NCBI RefSeq assembly: GCF_012273895.1 | Contig: NC_052109.1 | Span: 1,736,001-1,800,000 of the forward strand | Source of the DNA: Zerene cesonia | Lineage: Eukaryota > Arthropoda > Insecta > Lepidoptera > Pieridae | DNA: 64,000 nucleotides | Reading direction: 5' to 3' | In this document: positions 49,013 through 61,600 of the stretch, in pieces | Layout: every line of letters begins with the position of its first letter | Position numbering within the stretch: position 1 is the stretch's first letter | The notes under the pieces: model-generated | Databases searched by the model: none | What the model was told of the DNA's origin: nothing | The model's input: only the letters and a program-made list of their open reading frames with translations | Translations under genes and position numbers: made by a program

Positions 49013-52000
49013 ATCGTAACCTAGATCTAGATCGAGGCATAGACCGCTCTGACGACTGACCTAGCTTTTCTATGTAGCCTGATCTGGCGTTTGCAGCTTT
49101 GGTGGCGCACCCGTGCATCTTTCTATGTATGTGTGATGCGCACGCGCATGTAAGGGTGATGTGAAGTGAACAACAAAAACAGCATCTAGGTTTTTCTTGG
49201 TCTTATTATTTCACACACAGTCGCGAGTATGAAAATTTTTCTCGAAAATTGTAGTGAAAAAGCGGTTGAAAACTGCAGGTCAATTTGGTTGTTAGTCAAA
49301 GTTTATATCGTCTTTCGACGTGTTTCTTTGTGACACTTCGCGTGTTCGAATAATAATGTAATGCAATTATTCTTATATTATTTTATAACATCAGCTGTCT
49401 TATGTTGTTCTAAGCTTATGGTAATGAAATACGGAAAACCAAAGCTGCAAGTGCGGAGAGGAGATAGTCAATCAGTCGCATACGATGTATATGTACGCGC
49501 TGAATATTAATATATTATGCAAAATTTTAATACTATTTAATTCCCTGAAAAGATTAGCGCTGCGACTGAATTAGCCAATCGGCCGAAAGCTTTTTCATTT
49601 TTAGACTTACAGCAAACAAAATAAAATTGTTCAGAGACTGATCACTGATACAAGATATGTCAATATCTTCCCAGCTCCATCGCCATCAAAGGCAAGAATA
49701 TTGTGATTTTTCTTGCGGAAAATGAAAAAAAAAAGTAATTGTTGGTGATAGAAGGTTCTAGAAACCAAAATGGATGTAAGAGGCTCTATGTAGATGCGTT
49801 ACTTAATTTATCGAGCTGCCATTTTAAGCTTTTGTTGTGTGATTTGAGTATCCGTAGCAATTTTCGGTGGCAAAATTGTTAGAAATTTTATATTGTCAAT
49901 GGATATTAAAAAAAAATGTCTAGTTCGAGTCACTTATTAACAGCTCGGCCGTTTAAATGTTTCATAATGACTGTTAGTATAAGGCTTTTATCGTGTTGCG
50001 TTTGACAAAACATGGTGCGATCGTGAAAACAATAATAATTATGCATGCGTTATTATTATATATAAAACAAATCAGCTGAGCGTCTAAATTATAAGGATAT
50101 TTAAGAGAATGTTTCCAGTTTAACGACAAATTAGAATGTAATTTTACGATTTTATAGAATTGGTGTTACGATGTATTTCAAGTTGCATAATAGAAGCTCA
50201 ATACATCATAGTCATGTAGTTGTAGTTAGTTACTGTGTGTACTCAATAATAAATGAATAATGGTTCGTGACATTTCCATGTATGTAAGTTATATACGTGT
50301 GTAGGTGAAACCGAATTTCGAGTTAAGTTGGCACATATCACACTAGGTTCGTGCTGATCGGAGCACTATTCATTTTTAATCTGTGATTTGTTTTTTTTTT
50401 TTTTTATTGTACGTAGGCAGGCGACAGTCGTATTGTGTATGCAGCATATTTTTTTTTATAAATAAAGCCAAGGTTCTCGTCGATTTCTCATTTTAAATTG
50501 TATCATAGACAATATAATCATTGAATATGTTCGAAATATGAATTACCCATTATCCTACAATGACTGAATGTCAGTATTAAATTGATAACCAAATCGTAAT
50601 TTCATAACGAAATTAACTCCGAGCCAGCTTAGAAAAATAGTTTTCTATTGCTGCGTGTCTTTCTTAATTTTTTTGTAGGATGTAGATGCCCTTGTGCAAA
50701 GGAACGTTCCATGATATCATAGAGTAAATATTCTCAATAATTGAAGTTATTGGAGTCGTTAGTGGATCTATGTGTATTATTATTATGTGGCTGTGTGAGC
50801 GTAAGGGTGTAAACGATGTAATGTTAGTGTATTCTGTATACGCCGTAAGCTTGATGCTACATTAACGCTGGGATGATTTATTTTCACGGTTACAAAGCCG
50901 TGGTGCTCTTCCTTTATGTACATGCACGTATCCGTTGTGCCAAATTCGATTAAGTTGTGTTCTCTGATCGTTGCTATCCGAAATAGGACAAACCACGTTC
51001 TTGACTGAAATATGAATTATACGTTTATTTAACGTCCCTTCGAATTTGAAATACTTCTTTGTATGTAATTGGTTAAGGTAGCTACGAAATAAATGCCAAA
51101 CGTTTTAAAATCGCTCATAGCACAAAATTTTAGTTCGCCAACTGTTTCACAGACTAAGGGAAACTGTTGTATTTGTTTTTTTATTCGTGCTTAACGTGGT
51201 CTAGTCCTAAGATTTTTCTTCATTGAGTTTAATTTTATGTTCTATAAACAGAGATAATTTTATAATATATTAACTCACAATCAGCTTGTTCATAAATGGA
51301 TGCTCTTGATGAATTTCTGCAAAGTATATATACCTATGCTATAAAGGCATATGTTTTTAAGGTACCGTTAACAATAAGTAATCTATTGTCGTATTCGAAT
51401 CAATTCCAGCTTAAGGAAAATATAACAACACATTATAAATTTCGCTAACAGTTTAATGGCAAAAATTTATTAAGCGTATTCTGTATTTTCTTATCTGAAA
51501 TGAACCCATTGTGTTAATGGTGATATATAGCACAAATATCAATTTAATCTAGATAAGGTTTGTTTTATAAGCATGAAGTGGTAACTTTGAATGAAATTAT
51601 ATAATATCAATGTTAGAATAGAAGTTAAAAATGCATGTATTGTATATTACATTTGATATATTTATGTGGTTAGTTGGAGTCCATGGGCTCAGTTGTGTAA
51701 AGTATATATTGGGTATATTTTGGTTCTTTTTATGTTTAAATTATTCAGAATTTAAGGGTATGGTATATATATCATAGATGGAAGATGTCAGAATCTGACA
51801 AAACAAATGTGGAAAGCTAATACTGTAAAGAGGGAATAAGTATGCATAGGTATACATGAATTGATAATTTAATATGTTACCTAAAATATTTGTCCTGAAT
51901 GTTTTGCTACGAGTTTGCTGCGAGTCTCGGGGGAAACTAAAGTATAAGATCAAAAAAACGTAAAATCAAACAGAAGTAAATACCATATAATGATATTATT

Positions 52001-52961
52001 TTATAACCGTAATTCACATTTAATATGCCGAAACTACAAAAATATATTATTACACAACTGAGAGAATCTAGATTTAAAAGGCTGTACAGAATGGGGTTTT
52101 TGTAAATGGCCACTAATGGCGTTGCAATGGTAAGAAGCTCAAGTGATCATTATGTCTAGAGGCCTAGCCTAAGGATATTTACTGTAATTAACTCCCATAT
52201 TATATCGTAAGTACAGCGGCTGGTGTTAATAGATGGCATCCTTTAGATTTTATTTCAAGCTTCAAAATTCGAATGAATAGCATTTTCCCTCTAAAAAGGA
52301 CATTGTCTGTGGTTATCATTTATGGTTTATGTTAATTTTTTGTTATTAATTAATAGTGAGGTAACGAATTATTTAATGCAATTAGTTTTCTTACATGCAA
52401 GCATTGAACAAGACTAATAAATATTTATTTAACATTGTTTATGCTGTAAGTTAGCACCAACCTCTATATACCTACTACAATAATTAATATTTCGTTATAA
52501 TGATCTCATTAATACTGACCGTGGCGATATACATTTCTTAATTTGGCAATGTAGTATGCCAATATGCAAGTTTTATCATTCTAATGTAAGTCAATATTCA
52601 TTATTAACGTTTGTAATCTTTATAGACTATGCAACACAATTATTCATCACAAATTGTTTTGCGGCATTAATAGCAGAACTGTAACCGTAGTTATGAAGTT
52701 TAAGTTGATGTAATTAGTACAAAAGATATTTTATGTTTCTCTATTCTATTTTTAAGTTATTTATAAAGGAGTTCTATATTGTTTGAATGGTGCAAATCTT
52801 TTCCCCCGTTTTATTAATTTTTATATGAAATGACTCAGTTTAATAAATTCAATAAAATTGTAATGTTTTAAGTGAAGTCATGAGATTTATTTTATCATAA
52901 TTTGCAAGTATGATTTGTATTTATTGTACAAATAAACATTTTGCATTAAAAAACATTGTAT
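49013..52961 (+). other. PACS 3' UTR and downstream non-coding sequence
   Basis: No coding exon is recognised after the PACS stop. The stretch is AT-rich with T-homopolymer runs (for example 50391-50406). Candidate AATAAA signals occur at 50461-50466 and 52842-52856. A long 3' UTR would fit an insect regulatory gene, but its true end cannot be decided from sequence alone. The minus-strand frame at 51741-51953 has no recognisable domain. Confidence 0.55.
50461..50466 (+). terminator. Candidate PACS polyadenylation signal (proximal)
   Basis: Canonical AATAAA about 1.45 kb downstream of the stop, preceded by T-rich sequence. An alternative distal pair lies at 52842-52856. Confidence 0.4.
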
Positions 52962-53961
52962 NNNNNNNNNNNNNNNNNNNNNNNNNNNNNNNNNNNNNNN
53001 NNNNNNNNNNNNNNNNNNNNNNNNNNNNNNNNNNNNNNNNNNNNNNNNNNNNNNNNNNNNNNNNNNNNNNNNNNNNNNNNNNNNNNNNNNNNNNNNNNNN
53101 NNNNNNNNNNNNNNNNNNNNNNNNNNNNNNNNNNNNNNNNNNNNNNNNNNNNNNNNNNNNNNNNNNNNNNNNNNNNNNNNNNNNNNNNNNNNNNNNNNNN
53201 NNNNNNNNNNNNNNNNNNNNNNNNNNNNNNNNNNNNNNNNNNNNNNNNNNNNNNNNNNNNNNNNNNNNNNNNNNNNNNNNNNNNNNNNNNNNNNNNNNNN
53301 NNNNNNNNNNNNNNNNNNNNNNNNNNNNNNNNNNNNNNNNNNNNNNNNNNNNNNNNNNNNNNNNNNNNNNNNNNNNNNNNNNNNNNNNNNNNNNNNNNNN
53401 NNNNNNNNNNNNNNNNNNNNNNNNNNNNNNNNNNNNNNNNNNNNNNNNNNNNNNNNNNNNNNNNNNNNNNNNNNNNNNNNNNNNNNNNNNNNNNNNNNNN
53501 NNNNNNNNNNNNNNNNNNNNNNNNNNNNNNNNNNNNNNNNNNNNNNNNNNNNNNNNNNNNNNNNNNNNNNNNNNNNNNNNNNNNNNNNNNNNNNNNNNNN
53601 NNNNNNNNNNNNNNNNNNNNNNNNNNNNNNNNNNNNNNNNNNNNNNNNNNNNNNNNNNNNNNNNNNNNNNNNNNNNNNNNNNNNNNNNNNNNNNNNNNNN
53701 NNNNNNNNNNNNNNNNNNNNNNNNNNNNNNNNNNNNNNNNNNNNNNNNNNNNNNNNNNNNNNNNNNNNNNNNNNNNNNNNNNNNNNNNNNNNNNNNNNNN
53801 NNNNNNNNNNNNNNNNNNNNNNNNNNNNNNNNNNNNNNNNNNNNNNNNNNNNNNNNNNNNNNNNNNNNNNNNNNNNNNNNNNNNNNNNNNNNNNNNNNNN
53901 NNNNNNNNNNNNNNNNNNNNNNNNNNNNNNNNNNNNNNNNNNNNNNNNNNNNNNNNNNNNN
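52962..53961. other. Assembly gap of 1000 N between PACS and ACTMAP
   Basis: Exactly 1000 N, placeholder size. Open frames across it are artefacts. Confidence 0.99.
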
Positions 53962-54073
53962 ATAGTATGCTTCACTCTTCAGGGTTATGCTAATTCAACA
54001 CACTACTGTTAAATACATGAGAATTGGCAATAAAATAAAAAAAAATAAAAGAACATCAACAATATATAAATAT

Positions 54074-54079
54074 TTTATT
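54074..54079 (-). terminator. Candidate ACTMAP polyadenylation signal
   Basis: The minus strand reads AATAAA about 79 bases downstream of the ACTMAP stop. Another AATAAA lies at 54144-54149, only 9 bases past the stop and less likely. Confidence 0.45.
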
Positions 54080-54157
54080 CACCTACTCTAATTAACAATC
54101 TTAAAACAAAATCAACACACTGTATAATGAACACTGCATATTATTTATTATTAAAGG

Positions 54158-55229
54158 TTACAAACCTGTAAATATTAAGAATTGATCTCTTAGCCCTCTC
54201 TCCCCACCCATCCCCCCCTCTGGTAGAATATAAAGCAAGCCGTCTTGCTGNNNNNNNNNNGAAAACTCCTGTAAATTTTTATTACTTCTATCTAACTGTT
54301 CTAAAGGCCATGCAGCAAGAAATTTTGATTTCCCATGCCTTGCCAATATAAAAGTATTGTTGGGATTGGACACATAATCATCTTTTGGGTTGTCAACAAT
54401 GATTACTCCACATACAAGAGCCCAGTGGGCAGTGTAACCATGCCTCAGACATGGAGAGTGGTTGCAGTCTGCATCATAACTGAATTGATGTTAAGGAATT
54501 ATTTTTTCTCATCATATGGAATTACTACAGTCAGAAAATAAGAAGAATAAAAAGGCCAGTGAATATTTATTTTATCAATGAAAACAATCTATTTATCCTT
54601 ATTGAAAAACAAATCAGCCTATTGGGAAATACTTTGACAATAAGCGGTGACCCAACATCAAGTTTCATACAATAACATAATAAACAAATACTGAAAATTT
54701 GGTGGCAGGTTTTAAGTTATATTTGAAAAGGATACGCCACAAGCAGTGCAGCTCCCTTTAATAATTCACATATAACTTCATTACTATAAAGACCACCATT
54801 TCTTACTTCTACTCTAGCATTACCAAATTCTGTCATACTAATAGCCTTTTCAGCTAATTTAGCCATGTCTTGGCAACTGAACATCTCGCCATTATTGCTG
54901 TAACCTTCAGCTTTTGAAATATTCAACAGTTGATCGGACGTTACTTCGCCTTTTAATAACATTGAAAGGGCGACCAATCCACAGGTGGGGCCCACCTGAA
55001 TTATGGATTCGAAATGTTTGTATGAATATTGGAAAGGGGGTTGATAAAGGCAAATATTGTTTTTCCTACAGGTGTCCCAAAGCTGGTAATCGGATGTAGC
55101 CCATTCACATACGTCTGGAAACTTTTCAAGGAAAGACTTATCTGAAGTTTTTGGAGGAGAATTCGTACTTAGAAGAAGTGTGCTAGGAGGAGGAGGAGGT
55201 GGTGGTGGCACTGGTGGTATTGTGCACAT
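54158..55229 (-). CDS. ACTMAP: Actin maturation protease (ACTMAP / C19orf54 family)
   Basis: ACTMAP is a cytosolic cysteine protease that removes the acetylated N-terminal residue of actin during actin maturation. Two exons, 55229-54736 and 54479-54158, join across a 256-base GT-AG intron in an Ala codon (GC|T), giving about 271 residues. The start is MCTIPPVPPPPPPPPS; a proline-rich N terminus is also present in the human protein and is thought to contact profilin. The catalytic Cys is Cys83 in VGPTCGLVALSM. The candidate catalytic His is His183 in GYTAHWALVCGV. A family block YDADCNHSPC begins exon 2, and LARHGKSKFLAAWPL and GLLYILPEGG follow, as in human ACTMAP. Ten N (54251-54260) sit in exon 2, masking about three to four residues. 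The frame is open on both sides with that length. Without the intron, the first exon alone would read through to a stop at 54717, giving a false 170-residue protein. Confidence 0.9.
54251..54260. other. 10-N gap inside ACTMAP exon 2
   Basis: Ten N within coding sequence, between LQEF and QQDGLLYILP. The real length is uncertain, though ten preserves the frame between the recognised blocks on both sides. Confidence 0.95.
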
Positions 55230-56227
55230 GTTTATAATTTATATCAGTAAATACAATTAAATCTCATTATCAAAAATATAGACATAAAATAAATAAATAA
55301 AAATATATAAATAAACGATTAGGTAGGTAGAAGACTCGATCGCGTATTGAATTACAATTTTACATTTTGACTTTGACATTTGACGGTCTGTATTCAGCTG
55401 TAATTGGTGACGTATTGTCCAGATTACATGCTCTTTAGCTCATAGATTATATGCTATTTTATAAACTTGGCCGTTAAGTAGGTCTAACAATTTAATATCT
55501 AACAATTTCCTTGTAAATAGTTTATAAACTATATTTTTGCATGGTAATAGCATTTCTTTTACGATGCAAAAAGATAATACTTTAACATCATGTTTACACA
55601 TTTCTTTAAATAGCGTCCCTTTTCATACAAGTAATTGAAAACAGAGTGCCGTTCATAGTGCGTTTAAATTGTCCTAAAAAGTCCCTTCAATAACCGTGTA
55701 GTCTCTATCGAGTTAGCCACTATAATATACTAGAAGTAAATTTTAAAGGTTGAAATTATAATTGAATTCTAATCACTCCGCGGCTTTCATTATTGAAGTG
55801 AATGGGTCGTATTTGATTTTCAGAAATAAATGCCATGATTATTTTAAATTAAAATAGGTAGTAACAGCTTACTATACTAAAAACACTTTAATTATTTAAT
55901 AGGCGAAATATTGTTTTCGATCTTTTAGTTCTCAGCCCAACACACATGAACTCGAGTCGACTGGAACATTACAATATTATTATTGATTTTTAGGGCGTGG
56001 TATTTACTCTATTCAACTGCATCTTCATTCATCTGTCTAATTCAAATTTTGACTGTGAATGGTGATCTGTCATTCTTCTTTTGCACTTATCGTTAGAACT
56101 TTTAGTTACCACGAGCAGAAGGTTATCATGAAAGTGAAATTGTAATTGATATAAAGCGGATAAAACTTAACAATCAGATTGCGTTTAGTGAAAGTATTTG
56201 AAACCGGTTTGGGAGAAGTCATCAACC
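55230..56227. promoter_or_regulatory. Shared intergenic region between divergent ACTMAP and Myb/SANT genes
   Basis: About 1 kb separates the two start codons, which point away from each other, so both promoters and 5' UTRs must lie here or within it. It is AT-rich with no recognisable coding exon. A clear TATA or initiator cannot be assigned. Whether the two promoters share elements is inference from layout only. Confidence 0.5.
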
Positions 56228-57865
56228 ATGTCGGAGGGCCGGAAAAATCATCTTTCCATAGATGGAGGACAAGTGAAAGAAGACGATCATGTTGCCTCAT
56301 ACAAGCCTTTACCAGACAATGATGGAGGTACGATTTATAAGATTTATATTCTACATTTAAAACATTTTGATTCTTATTATATGCGTAAAATAACATGCAA
56401 TGTGATCCTCATAGTATAATAATATAATGAGTAAATTCAATTTACACTAAAATCTTATGTTATAAACTTGAATATTAGGTACACGTTATTAACTTCAGAA
56501 TTACGTAACTAGCTGCTAATCGTAACTAAAATCTCAATTTTTATATATAATATTACATGAAACAATGACGGAATTCGAGATAACAGCTGATCGTTGACAT
56601 TGCTTTGACAATTTATGTCAAGTATAACCCGACTAATTAATGTTGATTGTAAAAAATAATCTATGCGTACTAAATGCCATAAAAGTTTATTAGATTTCAT
56701 TTGTTTCTGTAAATTAATTAAAAACTTAAGTTAAATTGGTGATGGTTTTCGAATAAACTAACAAAAACAACTTCTATCAATTTCCAAATCCGCAATATAA
56801 TGATGTATTCGTTTGGACTTCGCAATTCGTACGGCTTATAAAGCGCTTTTATTGGACGAACATCGCCACACGCAGCGCCATTTTGTCGTTAAGCCGCTGA
56901 CTGATACAACGAAATATATTTTTGCCTCTTTTTTAGTAATAAATCTTCATTTAAGATATCGAAAGTATGTATTCAGAAAAATACATCAATGCTGTTGTTG
57001 TAAGTGATTCATTTTGAAGATAAACTCATTGTATGATGCCAGGAAGTTCCTATAAACCAATTGAGGACAGAGGGGTTTACTGAATACAATTGCAGAGAAT
57101 TAAATCAATTGAAATTTAAATATTAAGCCTGTTGTCGCAGAGAGTATAAAATAATTATGACCAAAGAATTTATTTTCAGCAACTAAAATAGAGTATGTAG
57201 AAGCAGATGGTGCCTACATGCAAGTTAATCAAACAGATATAATGGAGACCCCCGATGATCCCGATGATCATTGGGACCATGAGAGCACTGTGGGCATGTT
57301 AACATTGTATTTACAGAATATAGATAGGTTTAGAAACCCTAAAATAAGAAAAAAGAATGTGTGGATAGAGATAGCCAATGCGGTGGGCAAAGGTCCAGAC
57401 AGTTGTGATAAAAAGTTTAGAAATTTAAAGCAAACATATATAAGACTTTTACGTAAGAAAAACAGGAGCGGTGTGACTGCATTCAAATGGCCATATTTTG
57501 ATATTTTTGAAGAAATTTACAGCATTGATGGTGAATATCAACCTGAAATTCAGCAAAAGCTGAGAGACTGTACAAGTGATAGAATAGTGAAAGTGCTTAG
57601 AAATATTGGTTCTACATCAAAATTTGAAGAAGTACATGAGAATGGTGAACCTTCAAGTGGAGAAAATGAGGAAACCAAAAGGCGACTGTTGAGGAAACGT
57701 AATGCAGAGTTCAGAAAAGTGACTCTGGAGCTAAGAGATAGGCAACGGACAGTTGAAGAGAAGTTAGATAGACTAATCAATATAGTTGAGGAATCTAACA
57801 GCATACAAAGGGATAGGAATAGACTATTTCAAGAATTCTTAGAAAAACTTAATCAAAACCAATAG
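56228..57865 (+). CDS. Myb/SANT-like (MADF-type) DNA-binding domain protein
   Basis: Two exons, 56228-56327 and 57180-57865, are separated by an 852-base GT-AG intron that splits a GCA codon. They encode 261 residues. The ATG sits in a good context (ACCATGT). Residues about 69-147 (TVGMLTLYLQNIDRF ... WIEIANAVGKGPDSCDKKFR ... FKWPYFDIFEEIY) have the spaced tryptophan/aromatic three-helix pattern of Myb/SANT-like or trihelix domains, which bind DNA. The preceding stretch is acidic (METPDDPDDHWDHE). Residues about 197-256 are a charged heptad-like helix (RRLLRKRNAEFRKVTLELRD and onward), a probable coiled coil for dimerisation. Related proteins occur as insect transcription regulators and as accessory proteins of PIF/Harbinger transposons. 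No transposase is adjacent here, so a resident or domesticated gene is more likely. No orthologue name is assigned. Confidence 0.85.
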
Positions 57866-58225
57866 ATGAGACTGAAAATGTTATTAGTTATTACTTAATT
57901 GTATAAGTAACAATGTGATTGAATTTCTTTTAAGGAAAGTTAAATTATTAACTAAATGTGATCATTGGTGAATTTCCCATTTACATTTATTTCTAAAACT
58001 CGATCATTAATTTTCACAAAGTATTATACACTTATTTTGATTCTTTTCTAAATTTATCATGTTTTGGAATAATATTCTTTGTGCACATAAACTACAAGAA
58101 ACTAATGTACTTTTCTCGAATTTCATTCACTTTGAACTGGAATGACAGATTATTTCAAGAAAATGACAGACATCTTTCAAGGAATGTGGTGTATAATAAT
58201 TATTTATTAAAAATTTTAGTAATTA

Positions 58226-58231
58226 AATAAA
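58226..58231 (+). terminator. Candidate polyadenylation signal of the Myb/SANT gene
   Basis: AATAAA about 360 bases downstream of the stop codon; a second AATAAA lies at about 58283. Confidence 0.4.
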
Positions 58232-58477
58232 TTTAGCAATGAACACATGGTATGGGTGATATCAGAAAGTGAAAAATGTAGAAATAAATACCTTTTATTT
58301 TTGAACTGGTGTATTATTATAAGTGAAGCAGTGAATTGTACAGTAAATATTTGTCAACTTGATACAAAGAAAAGGAGAGAAATAGGTCACTACTTGGTTT
58401 TTTCAAGAGTTCTTATATAGTATTGATTTTTGAGCAAGGCATTAATTATTCAAATAATAGTTAACTGAAGCCTGTGA

Positions 58478-58660
58478 GAGTTTGTTTGTTTTGATGTTTG
58501 TCTGTCAATCACACTGAAACTACTGAACAGATTTTGATGAAATTTGGTATACAGACAGAGTATGAGCTATCTGTGGTTATAGGATACTTTTTATCCCGAT
58601 TAAATGCCCGCTTGGGATAAAACAGGAATCTTGATATCAGAGACTAGCCTAAAATAGCTT
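58478..58660 (+). repeat. Non-LTR/SINE-type interspersed repeat
   Basis: It contains TTTGTTTGTTTTGATGTTTG, ACTGAACAGATTTTGATGAA with AATTTGGTAT, and TTATCCCGATTAAATGCCCG. The phrase 'ACTGAACCGATTTTGATGAAATTTGGTA..CAGA' is one of the commonest repeat motifs in lepidopteran genomes. Boundaries are approximate. Confidence 0.65.
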
Positions 58661-58699
58661 ATAATTAGATTTTTTTTACCACTTAACAAATATATTAGG

Positions 58700-61600
58700 A
58701 ATTCCGTATAATTTATCTCTATTCTTACATTATGAGTTTTCTTGATATCAAGAAAAAGATCGTGTTTTAATTTAAACTTGTAATGGACAAGTCGAAAATC
58801 TACTCACCACCATGTGCCCTTGATTCTCACTACCTACCACTATACAAACACAAACGTGGTTAGTTTACGGAGGGAAATAGAGAAAACTGTTTCTTTTTCT
58901 ATATTTAATATCAACTATTTACAAATTCATTAAATATAATTTATATACAAAGTTTCAAACATACGACGAATATATTTTGCGTGCACACTGTACCTACTTA
59001 GCCTCGAATAGCCATCTGGACTTTAAAACACCTTAAATCGCTAATGACTGATATGTATATGATTTTTACTTCCGAATAAAATTCTCAATAAAAATCGTTC
59101 ATTGTAGTATTTTTATGCTCTACTTGCAAGTAACTAATATTTCAACTAATTTCTCTGCAATGTTAGTGAGATAGTTGCGAATTGGGCTGCACGCGTGTCC
59201 GTCACCGTGGTCGCGGCCGCTTGATTCATTTCTTGAGTGTCTGAACGTGTGGTTTAGTCAAGGAAGCTCTGTAAAAACAATACACATATATATGTAAGTT
59301 TATTATTATTTAAATAATAACTTTAGTATATACCCGATCAATTAAGATTACTTTATCTTAATTCATAAAAAAAAAAATATTAAAACGTAGGTATGTTCCA
59401 AAATTATCTACGTACAAAAATAAATGCACGTTAAATTTCGCCTGTTAATATATTTTCCTAAAAATGAGTATTCTAATTGTTTTTCATTGTTAAGGAAAAT
59501 AATAACATCTGACATGGGTTAAAAATTAGGCGGTCTCAATTATAATGCTACTTTCAAATAAACTATAAAAATATTTCAATATAGGACATAGAGGGCAAAT
59601 CTTAGGAACTGATATTTAAGAAGCAATGCGTTAGTATTGATTTTGGACATCTCAGTTTTCTCAAAATATGTGGAAATTCCTCCAGTATAAATTCATGTAA
59701 CAAATGGCATTCAATTCAATTACTTCCACAATATTTATTTATATCGTGAGGTGGGATTTGAATGCGCGTAGTTTAGTTTTATTGTAGAGACGCCTTGGCT
59801 ATTTATTTATCAGAAGGAATTCGAATTGTGACGTGGGACACTGTTACAAGAAAGACGCAAATGCGAGATTGCATCCAACCATAAGAGGTTTAATAAATGT
59901 TTGAAAAACCACGAAACTCGCATAGGAAGGGACCATGGTATTCTGATATAATTTAAAAGATTTTGATATTTTGGATTTTGCTATTTTTTAACTCTTATTT
60001 TTAACAAAACACGGTATATAAACGAAAATTATGAATTTTTTCTGAGTAAAAAAGATTTAGTAATATCAATAAAACATTAATTAAATGTAAACACATAAGA
60101 TTTTTCATATAATAAATACTTCTGTAATAATGTCGCTTAGTGATACGAATAACGAAGCCTTTGAGTGCGCGAGTGCATCAGAGAAACATTCCACTTACAA
60201 GATTATACTTTTATGACTACGTGATATACATCGATTAATGTACATTTTTTTTTATAAACCCCAATCGATTCTTATAAATTCTTGATAGCATTATAGGTAC
60301 ATGGACCTAATTTGATCTTACTACCCGTTGGGAACTATGTGGCCTCAGTCGGAATTCCCAATAGATGCGAGAGGCTCGACCTAATTGAAGTGACTGCTTA
60401 TATTACTAACGATATAAACAATCAACGGTGAAACGCATTGTAGGTATGGTGAAAGGCGCAACTCGTCTTTCCCCTGAGATTAAGACTAGGTAATTGAACT
60501 GCAAGTCATAGTTTTAAGCGGATGCATCGACCCATCTAAAGAAAGTACAACATGCATAATTATTAGCAAAACAGGTTCGCCATTGCATAATAAAATTGGT
60601 TATTGTAGGTACGTACGCATAATATACTTTTAAGACTAAAACGGTCCTTAAATGGGCACGATCCTGGCTCCTGGAAGTGTATTATTGTTATTTAAAAATC
60701 ATAATATAATGATATGGATATCACTTAAAATTGTGAATAAAATCTGCGAAATGCATGAACGCCTTTTAACCATAGACGTATAAAAATGAAATCTATGCAA
60801 GTCTAATACAGTACATACATTTTGACTCATATTTACATATAAATGAAAATATTTCTCATATGTCACATCTGATCTAGCATTTTGCGTTATTGCTATCACG
60901 GCTCTTTACAAATGAAGAACATTAACAATACCTACTGTATGATGAAATATTACTTCTTTTTACCGAACGTGCAGCCAATAATTACGTTAAGCGAGAAGTC
61001 GACGGGGCACCGACTTGACAGTCTGCATTCCCAAAGCCTTCCTGGAAGACACAAACCAGCTTTTTAGTTTTTACCATCAGAGATCGTTTTTAATTGAACC
61101 AAAAATTTTATAGTCATTTAATCAGAATGAAGGTTTAACTTAAAATAGCTCAATATTTTTAAACACATTAATAAGGTTAAACATTTTGAATTGTAGATAA
61201 TAATTATCGTAAACACTGCGTTAGTTATTGAAAATTAAATGCATTCGTGCGTACGTATCTTCAAACAACCAGCTGCTCCCTAAACCTACAAATAGGGGCG
61301 TGTTCGCTGAGTCGCTTTTGGTTATGAATCCGATATTTATTAGTGCTCATATTCTCGCTACGTAATGAACTAATAAACGTAATGTTTCAAATTTCGTCCA
61401 TTCAGCATACTGCTAAATTTGTTATCTTTTAATCAATCATAGACGATGGAATTATACATTGGGCTTAATTCAATCAATAGTATTTAAATTGATGATGTAA
61501 TTTTGAAAGCTAGAGTTTCAAAAAGTAGAATATCAGTTAAATATTAAGTAACACAAAAACACCGCATGAATATGGACTACATATTCGAAGCAATAACCAT

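Noticed and set aside
52887..53993. Long open frames of about 350 residues
   Set aside because: Made of N-gap residues; no real sequence supports them.
54717..54735. C-terminal end of a 170-residue single-exon ACTMAP frame
   Set aside because: The last residues after LLVA are intronic. Splicing at 54736/54479 restores the family block YDADCNHSPC and the catalytic His region.
57268..57804. Minus-strand frames of 72 and 84 residues
   Set aside because: Antisense to the Myb/SANT coding exon; Phe/Ser/Leu-rich as expected for the complement of Lys/Glu codons.
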